Shown piece by piece: positions 6,373-12,952 of a DNA stretch of 12,952 bases. The stretch is from contig DAVD01000038.1 of NCBI GenBank assembly GCA_002505405.1, positions 1 to 12,952 on the forward strand, written 5' to 3'. The stretch's first letter is position 1. The number at the start of each line of letters is the position of its first letter. The position numbers and the translations under genes are program-made. Origin of the DNA: Candidatus Poseidonia alphae (lineage in GTDB: Archaea > Thermoplasmatota > Poseidoniia > Poseidoniales > Poseidoniaceae). The notes under the pieces were generated by a model. It was not told the origin of the DNA. It made no database searches and saw only the letters and a list, made by a program, of their open reading frames with translations.

Positions 6373-9069
6373 TCACAATTCTGTGATGTCGTTTCGTTCA
6401 GTGGAAATGCCGAAATCCTTCTCTGCTTTTGAGTAAACCTTGGCCTCAATAGAACCGTCCCTCACCAGTGAAGAAAGAGCGGCGAGGGCGATGGCTGCTC
6501 CGTCAATTTCAAAGAATCGGCGAAGCGCCTCTCGGGTATCTGAGCGTCCAAATCCATCCGTACCTAGCACGGTATAATGCCCACTCACCCATTGTCGAAT
6601 CATGTCGGGGACGGCAGCCATGTTATCCGAAACTGCAACGGTCGGGAGTGCTTCTGAAAGAAGGTCTTCAATCCATGGTTTTCGGGCCTCCTCACTCGGA
6701 TGGAGACGATTCCAACGGTCGCATTCGAGTCCGTCGCGACGCATCTCTCCATAGGATGTTGCAGAATAGATTTCACAGCGAACACCAAAGGTCTCCAACT
6801 TCTCAACTGCGTCCAACACTTGAACCATGATCGGCCCTGAACCGATGAGGCGAACGACGGGCCCATCGCCCTTTGGGGCGCCACGCAACAGATACATTCC
6901 GCGAACAATTCCTTCGTCTACACCTTTTGGCTTGGGTGGCATCGGGTAATTTTCGTTGTAAACCGCAATGTAGTGAATGACGTCTTTGTTTTGGCCATAC
7001 ATCTCATCGATTCCATGCCGGATGATCGTGGCCAATTCGTAGGCAAATGCTGGGTCCCAAGCACGCACGGCCGGATTGGTATGAGCCATGAGCAAAGAGT
7101 GGCCATCCTGATGTTGCAGCCCTTCTCCATTGAGGGTTGTACGACCCGATGTTGCACCCATGAGGAAGCCGCGAGCCCGTTGGTCTGCAGCCGACCAAAT
7201 CAAATCCGCAACCCGCTGGAATCCGAACATGGAATAGAAGGTGTAGAACGGTACGGTAGGATAGTGGTGGGTCGCATAGGATGTCGCAGAAGCGATGAAC
7301 GTTGAGGTTGCTCCGGCTTCATTGATTCCTTCTTCCAACAGTTGTCCCTGTTCCGATTCTTTGTACTTCATCAGCACCTTGTGGTCAACTGGCTTGTACA
7401 ATTGGCCGTCAGGATGGTAAATTCCAAATTCGGAAAACAAGGGGTCCATACCGAAGGTACGGGCTTCATCGGGAATAATAGGTACAACCCGCTGGCCGAA
7501 TTCCTTGTCCTTCATGAGTGAACGAAGAACACGGACGAAGGCCATGGTCGTGGAGACTTGGGACGTTCCTTTCGTACCTTCATCAAAATCTGCATATGCT
7601 TGCTCTCCAGGGAGAGTAATGGTTTCATCGGGGACGGTTCTTGTAGGCATAAATCCGTCAAGAGCTGCTCGGCGTTCCTTTGCGTAAGCCACCAATTCGG
7701 GAACGTCTTCAGGCAGAACATAAGGATAGGATTCCAAATCGGCATCAGTGAATGAAAGTCCGAGATCGTCGCGCATGAACTGCATCGTTTCCATTCCCGC
7801 CTTTTTCTTTTGATGCGTTGTGTTTCGTCCTGCAAAGGCTGGCCCGAGCCCGTATCCTTTGATGGTCCGAACAATCACGACCGTCGGCTGGCCTTTGTGA
7901 GCGGAAGCCTGCGCATATGCTGCATGCAACTTGACGAAGTCATGTCCACCGACATCGGCACAGAGGTCAACGAGGTCTTCGTCGCTGAGGTGCGAAACAA
8001 GACCCGCCAGTCCTTCAGTGTTGAACAGTTCTTTGCGAATGGTGGCGCCGTCGGCTGTCATGATTCGTTGTTCATCTCCGTCAACAAGCGCGGCGAGGCG
8101 AGACGCCAACAAACCCGCTGAGTCGCGAGCAAAGAGGTCGTCCCAAGAACTGCCCCAAAGGACCTTGATCACGTTCCAACCTGAGCCTCGGAATCGACCT
8201 TCAAGCTCTTGTACGATTTTTGAGTTCCCGCGCACGGGCCCGTCCAACCGCTGCAGATTGCAGTTCATCGTCATCACAATGTTGTCCAATCCTTCTCTTC
8301 CCGCCAACGACAATTGAGAGAGTGATTCGGGTTCATCGGACTCTCCGTCACCCATTGTGTACCAAACTCGAGAGTTGGCTGTTGTGACAAGGCCACGGTC
8401 TTCCAGATAGCGATTGAAGCGAGCCTGATGGATGGCCGTCATCGCACCGAGGCCCATGCTCACGGAAGGGAATTCCCAAAAATCAGGCATCAGGCGAGGG
8501 TGGGGGTAGGAGGAAAGGCCTCCTCCGGCGACTTCTTGTCGGAACCGTTCCATGTTTTCTAGCGTAAGGCGCCCCTCCAGCCATGCACGCGCATAAATCC
8601 CAGGGGAAGCATGTCCTTGCCAGTAGAGATGGTCGCCAGAACCGTCCCCGTCCTTACCTCGGAAGAAATGATTGAAGCCGATTTCCCAGGCATGGGATGC
8701 TGAAGCATAGGTGGAGATGTGTCCTCCGATACCTTCGAAATACTTGTTTCCACGAGTGACGATCATCATAGCGTTCCACCGTAGAATTCCATGAAGGCGC
8801 TCTTCCAAGTCAAGGTTGCCCGGGTAGGTACCTTGGTCGTCCGGATGAATGCTGTTTAGATACGGCGTATTGACGACGTCGACATCAACCCCAACCTCAC
8901 GGGCAGCACTGAGGGTTGCGTGAAGAAGACGTCGTGCTTCTTCTTCCCCGAGTTGTTCTTTCACGGCTCGAATGGAATCCATCCATTCTCGTGTTGAAAC
9001 AGGATCGGGGTCTGGTTGTGTTGACCGTCGCGTAAAGCCCACTTGATGCCCCCCTTGGGGAGTGCTCAA
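6373..9069 (-). CDS. aceE: Pyruvate dehydrogenase E1 component, homodimeric (AceE type)
   Basis: This thiamine-diphosphate enzyme decarboxylates pyruvate and transfers the acetyl group to lipoyl-E2 in the pyruvate dehydrogenase complex. Its 898 residues compare with about 887 in Escherichia coli AceE, and I recognise similarity along the whole chain. Active-site elements are present: GGHIS (His117), QGHASPG (His153), the TPP/Mg motif GDGESDEPES from residue 240 with NCN at 269-271, NTTHQ (His418), DEARTFGM near 533, INEAGA (Glu583) and GLQHQDGHS near 650. The C-terminal YRVLGTDGFGRSD-like segment appears as YTVLGTDGFGRSDTREALRR. The first codon is TTG at 9069, because an in-frame TGA lies upstream and the conserved DPDPVSTREW segment must be included; a GTG at 9042, preceded by GGGGGG, is an alternative. 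No E2 or E3 gene is adjacent. Archaea more often use ferredoxin oxidoreductases or the two-subunit E1, so bacterial origin is likely. Confidence 0.96.
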   Translation of the reverse strand: MSTPQGGHQVGFTRRSTQPDPDPVSTREWMDSIRAVKEQLGEEEARRLLHATLSAAREVGVDVDVVNTPYLNSIHPDDQGTYPGNLDLEERLHGILRWNAMMIVTRGNKYFEGIGGHISTYASASHAWEIGFNHFFRGKDGDGSGDHLYWQGHASPGIYARAWLEGRLTLENMERFRQEVAGGGLSSYPHPRLMPDFWEFPSVSMGLGAMTAIHQARFNRYLEDRGLVTTANSRVWYTMGDGESDEPESLSQLSLAGREGLDNIVMTMNCNLQRLDGPVRGNSKIVQELEGRFRGSGWNVIKVLWGSSWDDLFARDSAGLLASRLAALVDGDEQRIMTADGATIRKELFNTEGLAGLVSHLSDEDLVDLCADVGGHDFVKLHAAYAQASAHKGQPTVVIVRTIKGYGLGPAFAGRNTTHQKKKAGMETMQFMRDDLGLSFTDADLESYPYVLPEDVPELVAYAKERRAALDGFMPTRTVPDETITLPGEQAYADFDEGTKGTSQVSTTMAFVRVLRSLMKDKEFGQRVVPIIPDEARTFGMDPLFSEFGIYHPDGQLYKPVDHKVLMKYKESEQGQLLEEGINEAGATSTFIASATSYATHHYPTVPFYTFYSMFGFQRVADLIWSAADQRARGFLMGATSGRTTLNGEGLQHQDGHSLLMAHTNPAVRAWDPAFAYELATIIRHGIDEMYGQNKDVIHYIAVYNENYPMPPKPKGVDEGIVRGMYLLRGAPKGDGPVVRLIGSGPIMVQVLDAVEKLETFGVRCEIYSATSYGEMRRDGLECDRWNRLHPSEEARKPWIEDLLSEALPTVAVSDNMAAVPDMIRQWVSGHYTVLGTDGFGRSDTREALRRFFEIDGAAIALAALSSLVRDGSIEAKVYSKAEKDFGISTERNDITEL

Positions 9070-9073
9070 TGGT

Positions 9074-9091
9074 GAGGGTTTTCAACCCCTC
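9074..9091 (-). promoter_or_regulatory. Small hairpin just upstream of the E1 start codon
   Basis: GGGTT and AACCC flank a three-base loop. Two more pairs past a single bulged C extend the stem to seven. It ends four bases before the TTG start at 9069. It could lie in the 5' leader and affect initiation, or be incidental. CTACTTTTCC on the minus strand, centred near 9097, is the only candidate TATA-like element and is weak. Confidence 0.3.
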
Positions 9092-9186
9092 GGAAAAGTA
9101 GGTCCTTTCAGCACGCCTGATTCATTCACTTCTCTGGGTGAAGAAAAATGCCTCGTTAGAAGCCAATACTCATGCTATCCCACGGC

Positions 9187-9196
9187 AATACATAAG
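9187..9196 (+). promoter_or_regulatory. Archaeal TATA-box-like element of the histone-like gene
   Basis: AATACATAAG is centred about 28 bases before the ATG at 9220. That is the spacing expected if transcription starts at or next to the ATG. No Shine-Dalgarno precedes the ATG (GAGCCGGCTTT), which fits a leaderless or near-leaderless mRNA. Confidence 0.5.
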
Positions 9197-9219
9197 AACC
9201 GACTTTCCGAGCCGGCTTT

Positions 9220-9396
9220 ATGTCCGTTGAGGCTATGGTACAGAAGATGATTGACGATTTGACCGAATCCCTTGGTGATGCTGCAAAGCATGACAAAGGA
9301 AACTCCGCAGCTGGTACTCGCGTTCGCAAGGCCATGCAAGCTGCAAAGAACACTGCACAGGACGTGCGCAAGCAAGTCCAAGCAGACAAGAACTGA
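9220..9396 (+). CDS. Small histone H1/Hc1-like DNA-binding protein
   Basis: The 58-residue protein has an acidic N-terminal helix (MSVEAMVQKMIDDLTESLGD) and a basic second half containing HDKGNSAAGTRVRKAMQ. The motif KGNxAAGTRVRK is characteristic, as I recall it, of the bacterial 'histone H1' family in Bacteroidetes and of the N-terminal part of chlamydial Hc1. The protein ends in a Lys/Arg-rich amphipathic helix (AQDVRKQVQADKN) without the long Lys/Ala-rich tail of Hc1 itself. It is probably two helices binding DNA as a small chromatin or nucleoid protein; direct DNA binding is inferred from the family. It is monocistronic, with a TATA-like element at leaderless spacing upstream and a T-rich, hairpin-containing terminator-like region downstream. 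Those signals suggest an independently and perhaps strongly expressed gene. It is not related to HMf-type archaeal histones. Confidence 0.82.
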   Translation: MSVEAMVQKMIDDLTESLGDAAKHDKGNSAAGTRVRKAMQAAKNTAQDVRKQVQADKN

Positions 9397-9401
9397 GTTC
9401 G

Positions 9402-9429
9402 TTCGTTTCTTTTAGGGCAGCATTGCCCT
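9402..9429 (+). terminator. T-rich tract followed by a small hairpin after the histone-like gene
   Basis: A T-rich stretch (TTCGTTTCTTTT, 9402-9413) follows the TGA at 9394-9396. Directly after it comes a perfect six-pair stem, AGGGCA/TGCCCT at 9414-9419 and 9424-9429, around the loop GCAT. T-rich tracts terminate archaeal transcription; the hairpin could protect the 3' end. Confidence 0.5.
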
Positions 9430-9483
9430 TCGAACAACGCCCTTAGTGGATACGTTCATTTGAACCACGCACGAGCCCTGCTC

Positions 9484-10527
9484 ATGCTTCGTCCACTTGA
9501 GGGAATACGCGTTCTTGACCTTTCCAGGATTCTAGCAGGGCCGCATGCGGCCCAGTCGCTTGGTGATCTCGGTGCAAATGTCACGAAAATCGAAGCCCCT
9601 TGGGGCGATGATACACGAGGATGGGGTCCCCCTTTCCAAAAAGGATTTGACGGTGAAAACGTTGCATCCTATTTCCTGTCCTGCAACCGAGGTAAAAGCA
9701 TCCAATCTGCTAACATCAAGGAAGACCGAGAGCACATTCAATCTTTGATCGAACAATCGGATGTTGTCATTGAAAATTTCAGACCTGGAACGTTTGAACG
9801 GTATCTTGGCTCACTTCCAAAGGGAATCATCCTGTGCAGTATCTCCGGATACGGTCAAAACGGTCCGCGTCGTGACGAACCAGCATTTGACCTCACCATG
9901 CAGGCAAGGTCTGGGATCATGTCCATCACCGGAGAGGCTGATGGCCCTCCTGCAAAAGTCGGTGTAGCATGGATTGACGTGATGACAGGAATGAATGCCG
10001 TCAGTTCAATTCTTGCTGCGCTCTATCACAGGGAACGGACCGGAGAGGGGTCGAGGATTGACATCTCATTATGGGACACTGCAATAGCAGCGCTGGTGAA
10101 TCAAGGGCATAATGCACTGACTGGAGTCACGCCGAAGCGTATGGGGACTGCACACCCAAATCTTGTCCCGTATCGTGTCTTTGAAGCCAGTGATGGATGG
10201 TTTGCTGTTGGCGTTGGGTCGACCGGGCAATGGAATATTTTGGTCAAGGCTCTGGGACTTAATGCACCTGACGAATGGCGGGAGAACAATGCGCGTATTG
10301 CTGAACGTGATGCGGTCGAAGGTATGGTTCAAGCGCACATCGCCAATCATTCGCGCGATGAATTGGAAACCATGCTGGTGGGGATTCCCTGTGCGCCTGT
10401 CAACACCGTTAATGAAGCCCTGAACGATGTTCAATCCATCGCCCGAAAAGCTGTTGTAGCCGTTGATGGAGTTGAAGTTCTCGCTAGCCCATTACGGTTT
10501 CATCAGAACGAGAACAACGAGGTTTGA
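9484..10527 (+). CDS. CaiB/BaiF family (class III) CoA-transferase, SUGCT-like
   Basis: Family III CoA-transferases move CoA between acyl groups through an aspartyl-CoA thioester. Here the canonical opening MLRPLEGIRVLDLSRILAGP starts at the ATG at 9484; a TTG at 9460 would add eight residues without homology support. Other family segments are GDDTRGWGPPF, SISGYGQNGP, the catalytic region FDLTMQARSGIMSITGE with Asp136 as the likely nucleophile, and MGTAHPNLVPY at about 220-230. WGPPF and GTAHPNLVPY resemble succinyl-CoA:glutarate CoA-transferase, so a dicarboxylic acid substrate is plausible but not proven. The protein has 347 residues, about 40 fewer than usual. It stops after SPLRFHQNENNEV and lacks the usual end that begins around PPxLGQHT. 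Its last 25 bases overlap the convergent FEN1 gene. No partner gene of a glutarate pathway is visible. Confidence 0.9.
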   Translation: MLRPLEGIRVLDLSRILAGPHAAQSLGDLGANVTKIEAPWGDDTRGWGPPFQKGFDGENVASYFLSCNRGKSIQSANIKEDREHIQSLIEQSDVVIENFRPGTFERYLGSLPKGIILCSISGYGQNGPRRDEPAFDLTMQARSGIMSITGEADGPPAKVGVAWIDVMTGMNAVSSILAALYHRERTGEGSRIDISLWDTAIAALVNQGHNALTGVTPKRMGTAHPNLVPYRVFEASDGWFAVGVGSTGQWNILVKALGLNAPDEWRENNARIAERDAVEGMVQAHIANHSRDELETMLVGIPCAPVNTVNEALNDVQSIARKAVVAVDGVEVLASPLRFHQNENNEV

Positions 10528-11531
10528 CCCGCCCCTCGGAGAAGGCCGGCTTGTGTCAGTTTCTCGAAGGCTTGGTCCATTCTGCGTTGGCTAAATTGGC
10601 GCTCTTCTTGCAAAAACTTCACCAAGCCTTTGCGGTCAACATCACCCTGTACCAGGCGTTCATCATCGACTTCAACTACCGGGTGGTTAAGGAAAATTTC
10701 ACGAATCTCGTCAAGGCGCTGTGGTAATTCTTTGCCTTTTGCTTCACAAACCGCTTCGATGGTCTTGTATTCGCGAATCAACTTCAAGCCCGTCTTTGGC
10801 CCTATGCCTTTGATGCCCGGGTGGAAATCCGTACCGATCATAATGGCTAAATCGACCAACTGCTCGCGGGACACATCTTGGTCATCCAGCATGGATTCCA
10901 AATTGATTTGTTGAGCGTTAACAATGCGTCCGTAGCGCTTTGCTCCATCGTCCATAAGATTGCGAACGAGGACTGGGGAGCCGTACAGTAACGCATCCCA
11001 ATCTTGTGTTGCTACAACATCCAGTTGCCCTTTTGCAGCCATAACCGCTGCTTGGGCTTCGCCTTCAGCTGCTGCCGTCACCCAGGGAACTCCGAGTAGG
11101 TCAAGCAACCGTTGAGTTTCTTCTACCATCTGCGGAGAATAATGGACGATGCGTTGGGCCATTTTTTGGGCGAGAGGAAAATCACCTGCTTCTAACGCTT
11201 CGATGTGAATGCGTTCGGCTTCCTCTCGCCGAGCACGGCGCTGCGCAAGTTCTTCTTCTTTCAACTCGGGTGAATCGCCATCGAAGACGAAAACGGGCTT
11301 GATCCCTATGCTCAACAAGGTGGTCGTCCGGTGGAGGAATCCCATCAGGTGAGACACTGGGTTTCCATTCGCATCCCGAAGGGGCAGGCCGTCACCTTCA
11401 GGCGAGCGGTCACGCATGGTGGTGAGGAATTGGAACGCGGTGAGGAAGGCGTCAATACCTACTTTTTTCCCTGCTAGTTCAGACAATCTGATGGTTTCAG
11501 CCGGTGCTAAATCCTTCAAATTACAGCCCAT
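10503..11531 (-). CDS. fen: Flap structure-specific endonuclease FEN1
   Basis: FEN1 cuts 5' flaps during Okazaki fragment maturation and long-patch repair in archaea and eukaryotes. The protein has 342 residues, the usual archaeal length. It has the free-N-terminus motif MGCNLKDL and metal-binding acidic residues in Asp27 (GIDAF), Asp84 (FVFDGD), Glu156 and Glu158 (AEGEAQAA), Asp177 and Asp179 (TQDWDALLYG) and Asp235 (GTDFHPG). The helix-hairpin-helix segment is GIKGIGPKTG. The C-terminus QTSLFSF (336-342) resembles a PCNA-interacting peptide (Gln, then Leu at +3, aromatic residues at +4 and +6). The ATG at 11531 gives the conserved start and has a TATA-like element about 25 bases upstream, so the mRNA is probably leaderless. 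It is divergent from the tRNA methyltransferase gene, and its PIP-like codons overlap the end of the CoA-transferase gene. Confidence 0.96.
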   Translation of the reverse strand: MGCNLKDLAPAETIRLSELAGKKVGIDAFLTAFQFLTTMRDRSPEGDGLPLRDANGNPVSHLMGFLHRTTTLLSIGIKPVFVFDGDSPELKEEELAQRRARREEAERIHIEALEAGDFPLAQKMAQRIVHYSPQMVEETQRLLDLLGVPWVTAAAEGEAQAAVMAAKGQLDVVATQDWDALLYGSPVLVRNLMDDGAKRYGRIVNAQQINLESMLDDQDVSREQLVDLAIMIGTDFHPGIKGIGPKTGLKLIREYKTIEAVCEAKGKELPQRLDEIREIFLNHPVVEVDDERLVQGDVDRKGLVKFLQEERQFSQRRMDQAFEKLTQAGLLRGAGQTSLFSF

Positions 11532-11550
11532 GTAAAGAAGCAGCGGGTCA

Positions 11551-11560
11551 CCCTATGTAG
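11551..11560 (-). promoter_or_regulatory. TATA-box-like element of FEN1
   Basis: CTACATAGGG on the minus strand is centred about 25 bases before the ATG at 11531. No Shine-Dalgarno is present between them (GCTTCTTTAC precedes the ATG). It shares the core TACATA with the element before the histone-like gene. Read on the plus strand as CTATGTAG it lies about 52 bases before the methyltransferase ATG and might also serve that gene. Confidence 0.45.
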
Positions 11561-11607
11561 GGGTTGGCCTGCGAGAGCATCAAGAAGGCAAAGCCACAGG
11601 CGGGGTC

Positions 11608-12750
11608 ATGGGCGAACACCTTGCGTGTCTTCGAGGATGGCACCCCGCCCTCGCTGCAGCTGAATTGGCTGCGCTCTTGCCCAAAGCAAGCATTCGGCCA
11701 ACATCATCGCATCGGTGGGTGTTCGTGGATGCTTCAACACCGCCTCAACGCAACGAAGCGCTCAGAGTAGCCAGCGGGCTACAATGCTTCCTTGAGAATG
11801 GTTTTATTCATCCGTGGGACGATGAACATGGGTTTCTTTCCGTTGTCGAGGCTTATCTAATCCAGCACCCTGTTAGCGGTTCAGTGGCCGTCAAAGCCTG
11901 GCGTCAAGAAGGTAAAATTTCAGGCGTGAGTACCAGTTCTTTGGCTGGGAAGATTGGAGGCATCATGGTACGGGCAGAGTACGACATTGACCTTGAAACT
12001 CCAGATTACACGCTCGCTCTCATCGCGGATGGACCCTCTTCATCGCTCGCATGCGGTTGGATGGAGGGGGGTGGAAATGCATCATTTGGAAGCGGCGAAC
12101 GGCGCGCTGCGGAACGTCCATTTTTCAAGCCGGTGAGCCTTGACCCTCGCCTTGCTCGGCTTGCGGTCAACCTTGCCGCTGGCCCGCTTGGAACTGGACC
12201 CGTTGTAGACCCAATGACTGGAACTGGCGGATTCATTATCGAAGCCTCGTTAAGTGGACGGGACGGCATGGGAATTGATATTCACTCTGAGATGGTAGAA
12301 GGGGCGAGACGAAACCTTGCTTGGGCGCACGGGAGCGATGAGCATCCAACGTGTTCCATCGAAAGAGGAGACGCCACGAGAATCGGCGATGCTCTCCCTG
12401 ATAACTGGCATGGAAAGGTTTCAGGATTTGTTCTTGACCCGCCTTACGGCAGAAACTCACAAGGGAGCATGGACACTCAATCCTTGTTGAAAGCGACGCT
12501 GGAGAGTTCGTACCGAACGGCTTCACAGGATGCCGGTTTTGTTCTCATTCTGCCGATCAAACCAATGGGTGAACGGCCAAACCTTCCGGTAGGGTTCGAG
12601 GAAGCGGTTGAATTGCTGAACGGATCCTGGCCCGAACTTCTGCTGTTGCTAAAGTCGTGCGGATGGATGCCCAAATCAGCCCATATTGAGCATGTTCACA
12701 AGAGTCTCAGTCGTCTGATCCTTCTTGCAAGATACGTTCCTCGAGATTGA
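11608..12750 (+). CDS. tRNA (guanine-N2-)-methyltransferase, TrmG10/Trm11 family
   Basis: This is a SAM-dependent methyltransferase of 380 residues. The C-terminal Rossmann domain has motif I VVDPMTGTGGFIIEA (DPMTGTGG, 201-208) and acidic motif II GMGIDIHSEMVEGARRN. The N2-guanine catalytic motif is DPPYGR (277-282). The segment ERPFFKPVSLDPRLARLAVNLA before motif I is typical of the archaeal TrmG10 and eukaryotic Trm11 group, which methylates G10 of tRNA. The N-terminal 150 residues occupy the place of the NFLD/THUMP RNA-binding region but are hard to recognise by eye. G10 is therefore the best guess, and another guanine in tRNA or rRNA remains possible. The ATG at 11608 follows a weak GGCGGGG two bases upstream. 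The gene is divergent from FEN1 across 76 bases and overlaps the convergent YkgJ-like gene by 44 bases. Confidence 0.88.
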   Translation: MGEHLACLRGWHPALAAAELAALLPKASIRPTSSHRWVFVDASTPPQRNEALRVASGLQCFLENGFIHPWDDEHGFLSVVEAYLIQHPVSGSVAVKAWRQEGKISGVSTSSLAGKIGGIMVRAEYDIDLETPDYTLALIADGPSSSLACGWMEGGGNASFGSGERRAAERPFFKPVSLDPRLARLAVNLAAGPLGTGPVVDPMTGTGGFIIEASLSGRDGMGIDIHSEMVEGARRNLAWAHGSDEHPTCSIERGDATRIGDALPDNWHGKVSGFVLDPPYGRNSQGSMDTQSLLKATLESSYRTASQDAGFVLILPIKPMGERPNLPVGFEEAVELLNGSWPELLLLLKSCGWMPKSAHIEHVHKSLSRLILLARYVPRD

Positions 12751-12952
12751 GGAGGGTAAACGCCATGTCGTCAGGGGGCTTTGGAAATTGTTCCCTGTGC
12801 GGGCATCCTTTGTCCAAAATGGCTTCATCGCTTTCGTTGAGAACATAAGGGTAGGTTCTGCATCCTTTTGGCCGGATTTCGTAAACCGAGCACAAACCTT
12901 CTGCGTCGGTGTCTGAGGAGTCGGTCAGAAGGAACACGCATGCCCGAGTGGA
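12707..12952 (-). CDS. YkgJ-like cysteine-cluster protein (putative zinc/iron-chelating), 5' end outside window
   Basis: The frame is open to the right edge, so the N-terminus lies outside; a GTG at 12937 is internal rather than the start. The visible 81 residues contain CSVYEIRPKGCRTYP, matching the CxxYxxRPxxCRxYP signature of the CxxCxxCC (YkgJ/UPF0153) family. TRACVFL upstream fits the end of the first cysteine cluster, and KGCPH follows downstream. These cysteines are thought to bind zinc or an iron cluster; the biochemical function of the family is poorly known. After the domain the C-terminus is short and charged (ILQEGSDD). It overlaps the tRNA methyltransferase gene tail to tail by 44 bases. 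Confidence 0.85.
   Translation of the reverse strand, partial: STRACVFLLTDSSDTDAEGLCSVYEIRPKGCRTYPYVLNESDEAILDKGCPHREQFPKPPDDMAFTLLNLEERILQEGSDD

Noticed and set aside
6202..6432. Plus-strand open frame of 76 codons after the deacetylase gene
   Set aside because: It overlaps the ends of both flanking genes, has no Shine-Dalgarno or recognisable domain, and competes with an equally open minus frame.
7931..8317. Plus-strand open frame of 128 codons inside the pyruvate dehydrogenase gene
   Set aside because: Low-complexity Ser/Arg/Pro translation antisense to conserved AceE sequence.
9062..9250. Plus-strand open frame of 62 codons across the E1/histone-like intergenic region
   Set aside because: It overlaps the start of the E1 gene and the promoter and start of the histone-like gene, and its translation has no domain-like pattern.

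Overview
The window looks like a chromosomal segment of a marine planktonic euryarchaeon, most likely Marine Group II (Poseidoniales). This is an inference from gene content. There is an archaeal/eukaryotic-type FEN1 nuclease ending in a PCNA-binding-like motif, a TrmG10/Trm11-type tRNA methyltransferase and an IGHMBP2-type SF1 helicase. They sit beside bacterial-type metabolic genes (homodimeric pyruvate dehydrogenase E1, CaiB/BaiF CoA-transferase) and a tiny histone H1-like protein. GC content is moderate, genes are tightly packed, and no rRNA, tRNA, IS element or CRISPR array was seen.

Layout. Positions 1-3520, minus strand: SF1 helicase, then an RDD-family membrane protein, then a proline-rich protein that runs off the left edge in a PPSG tandem repeat; the order and short gaps suggest one transcript. 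Positions 3711-6223, plus strand: a zinc-ribbon/acidic-linker protein, a GNAT acetyltransferase and a NodB-type deacetylase, joined by a Shine-Dalgarno overlapping a stop codon and by an ATGA overlap, so very probably one operon. Positions 6373-9069, minus: homodimeric pyruvate dehydrogenase E1, alone, without E2 or E3 nearby. Positions 9220-9396, plus: a 58-residue histone H1/Hc1-like protein with its own TATA-like element and a terminator-like signal. Positions 9484-10527, plus: class III CoA-transferase resembling succinyl-CoA:glutarate CoA-transferase but short at the C-terminus. Positions 10503-11531, minus: FEN1, converging on and overlapping the CoA-transferase. Positions 11608-12750, plus: tRNA guanine-N2 methyltransferase, overlapping tail to tail a YkgJ-like cysteine-rich protein entering from the right edge.

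Two modes of translation start are visible. Genes 912(-), 3520(-), 3711(+), 4869(+) and 5441(+) have Shine-Dalgarno-like motifs (GGTGAG, GGAG, AGGTGG). The histone-like gene and FEN1 instead have a TACATA element centred about 25-28 bases before the ATG, as expected for leaderless mRNAs. No stretch over 300 bases lacks a gene; the longest gaps (3521-3710, 6224-6372, 9070-9219) are described as features or findings.

I did not find a convincing new multi-gene defence or mobile system. The most interesting points are the acetyltransferase/deacetylase pair, the aceE-type E1 in an archaeal context, the histone H1-like protein, and the FEN1 PIP-like motif encoded antisense to the end of a shortened CoA-transferase.
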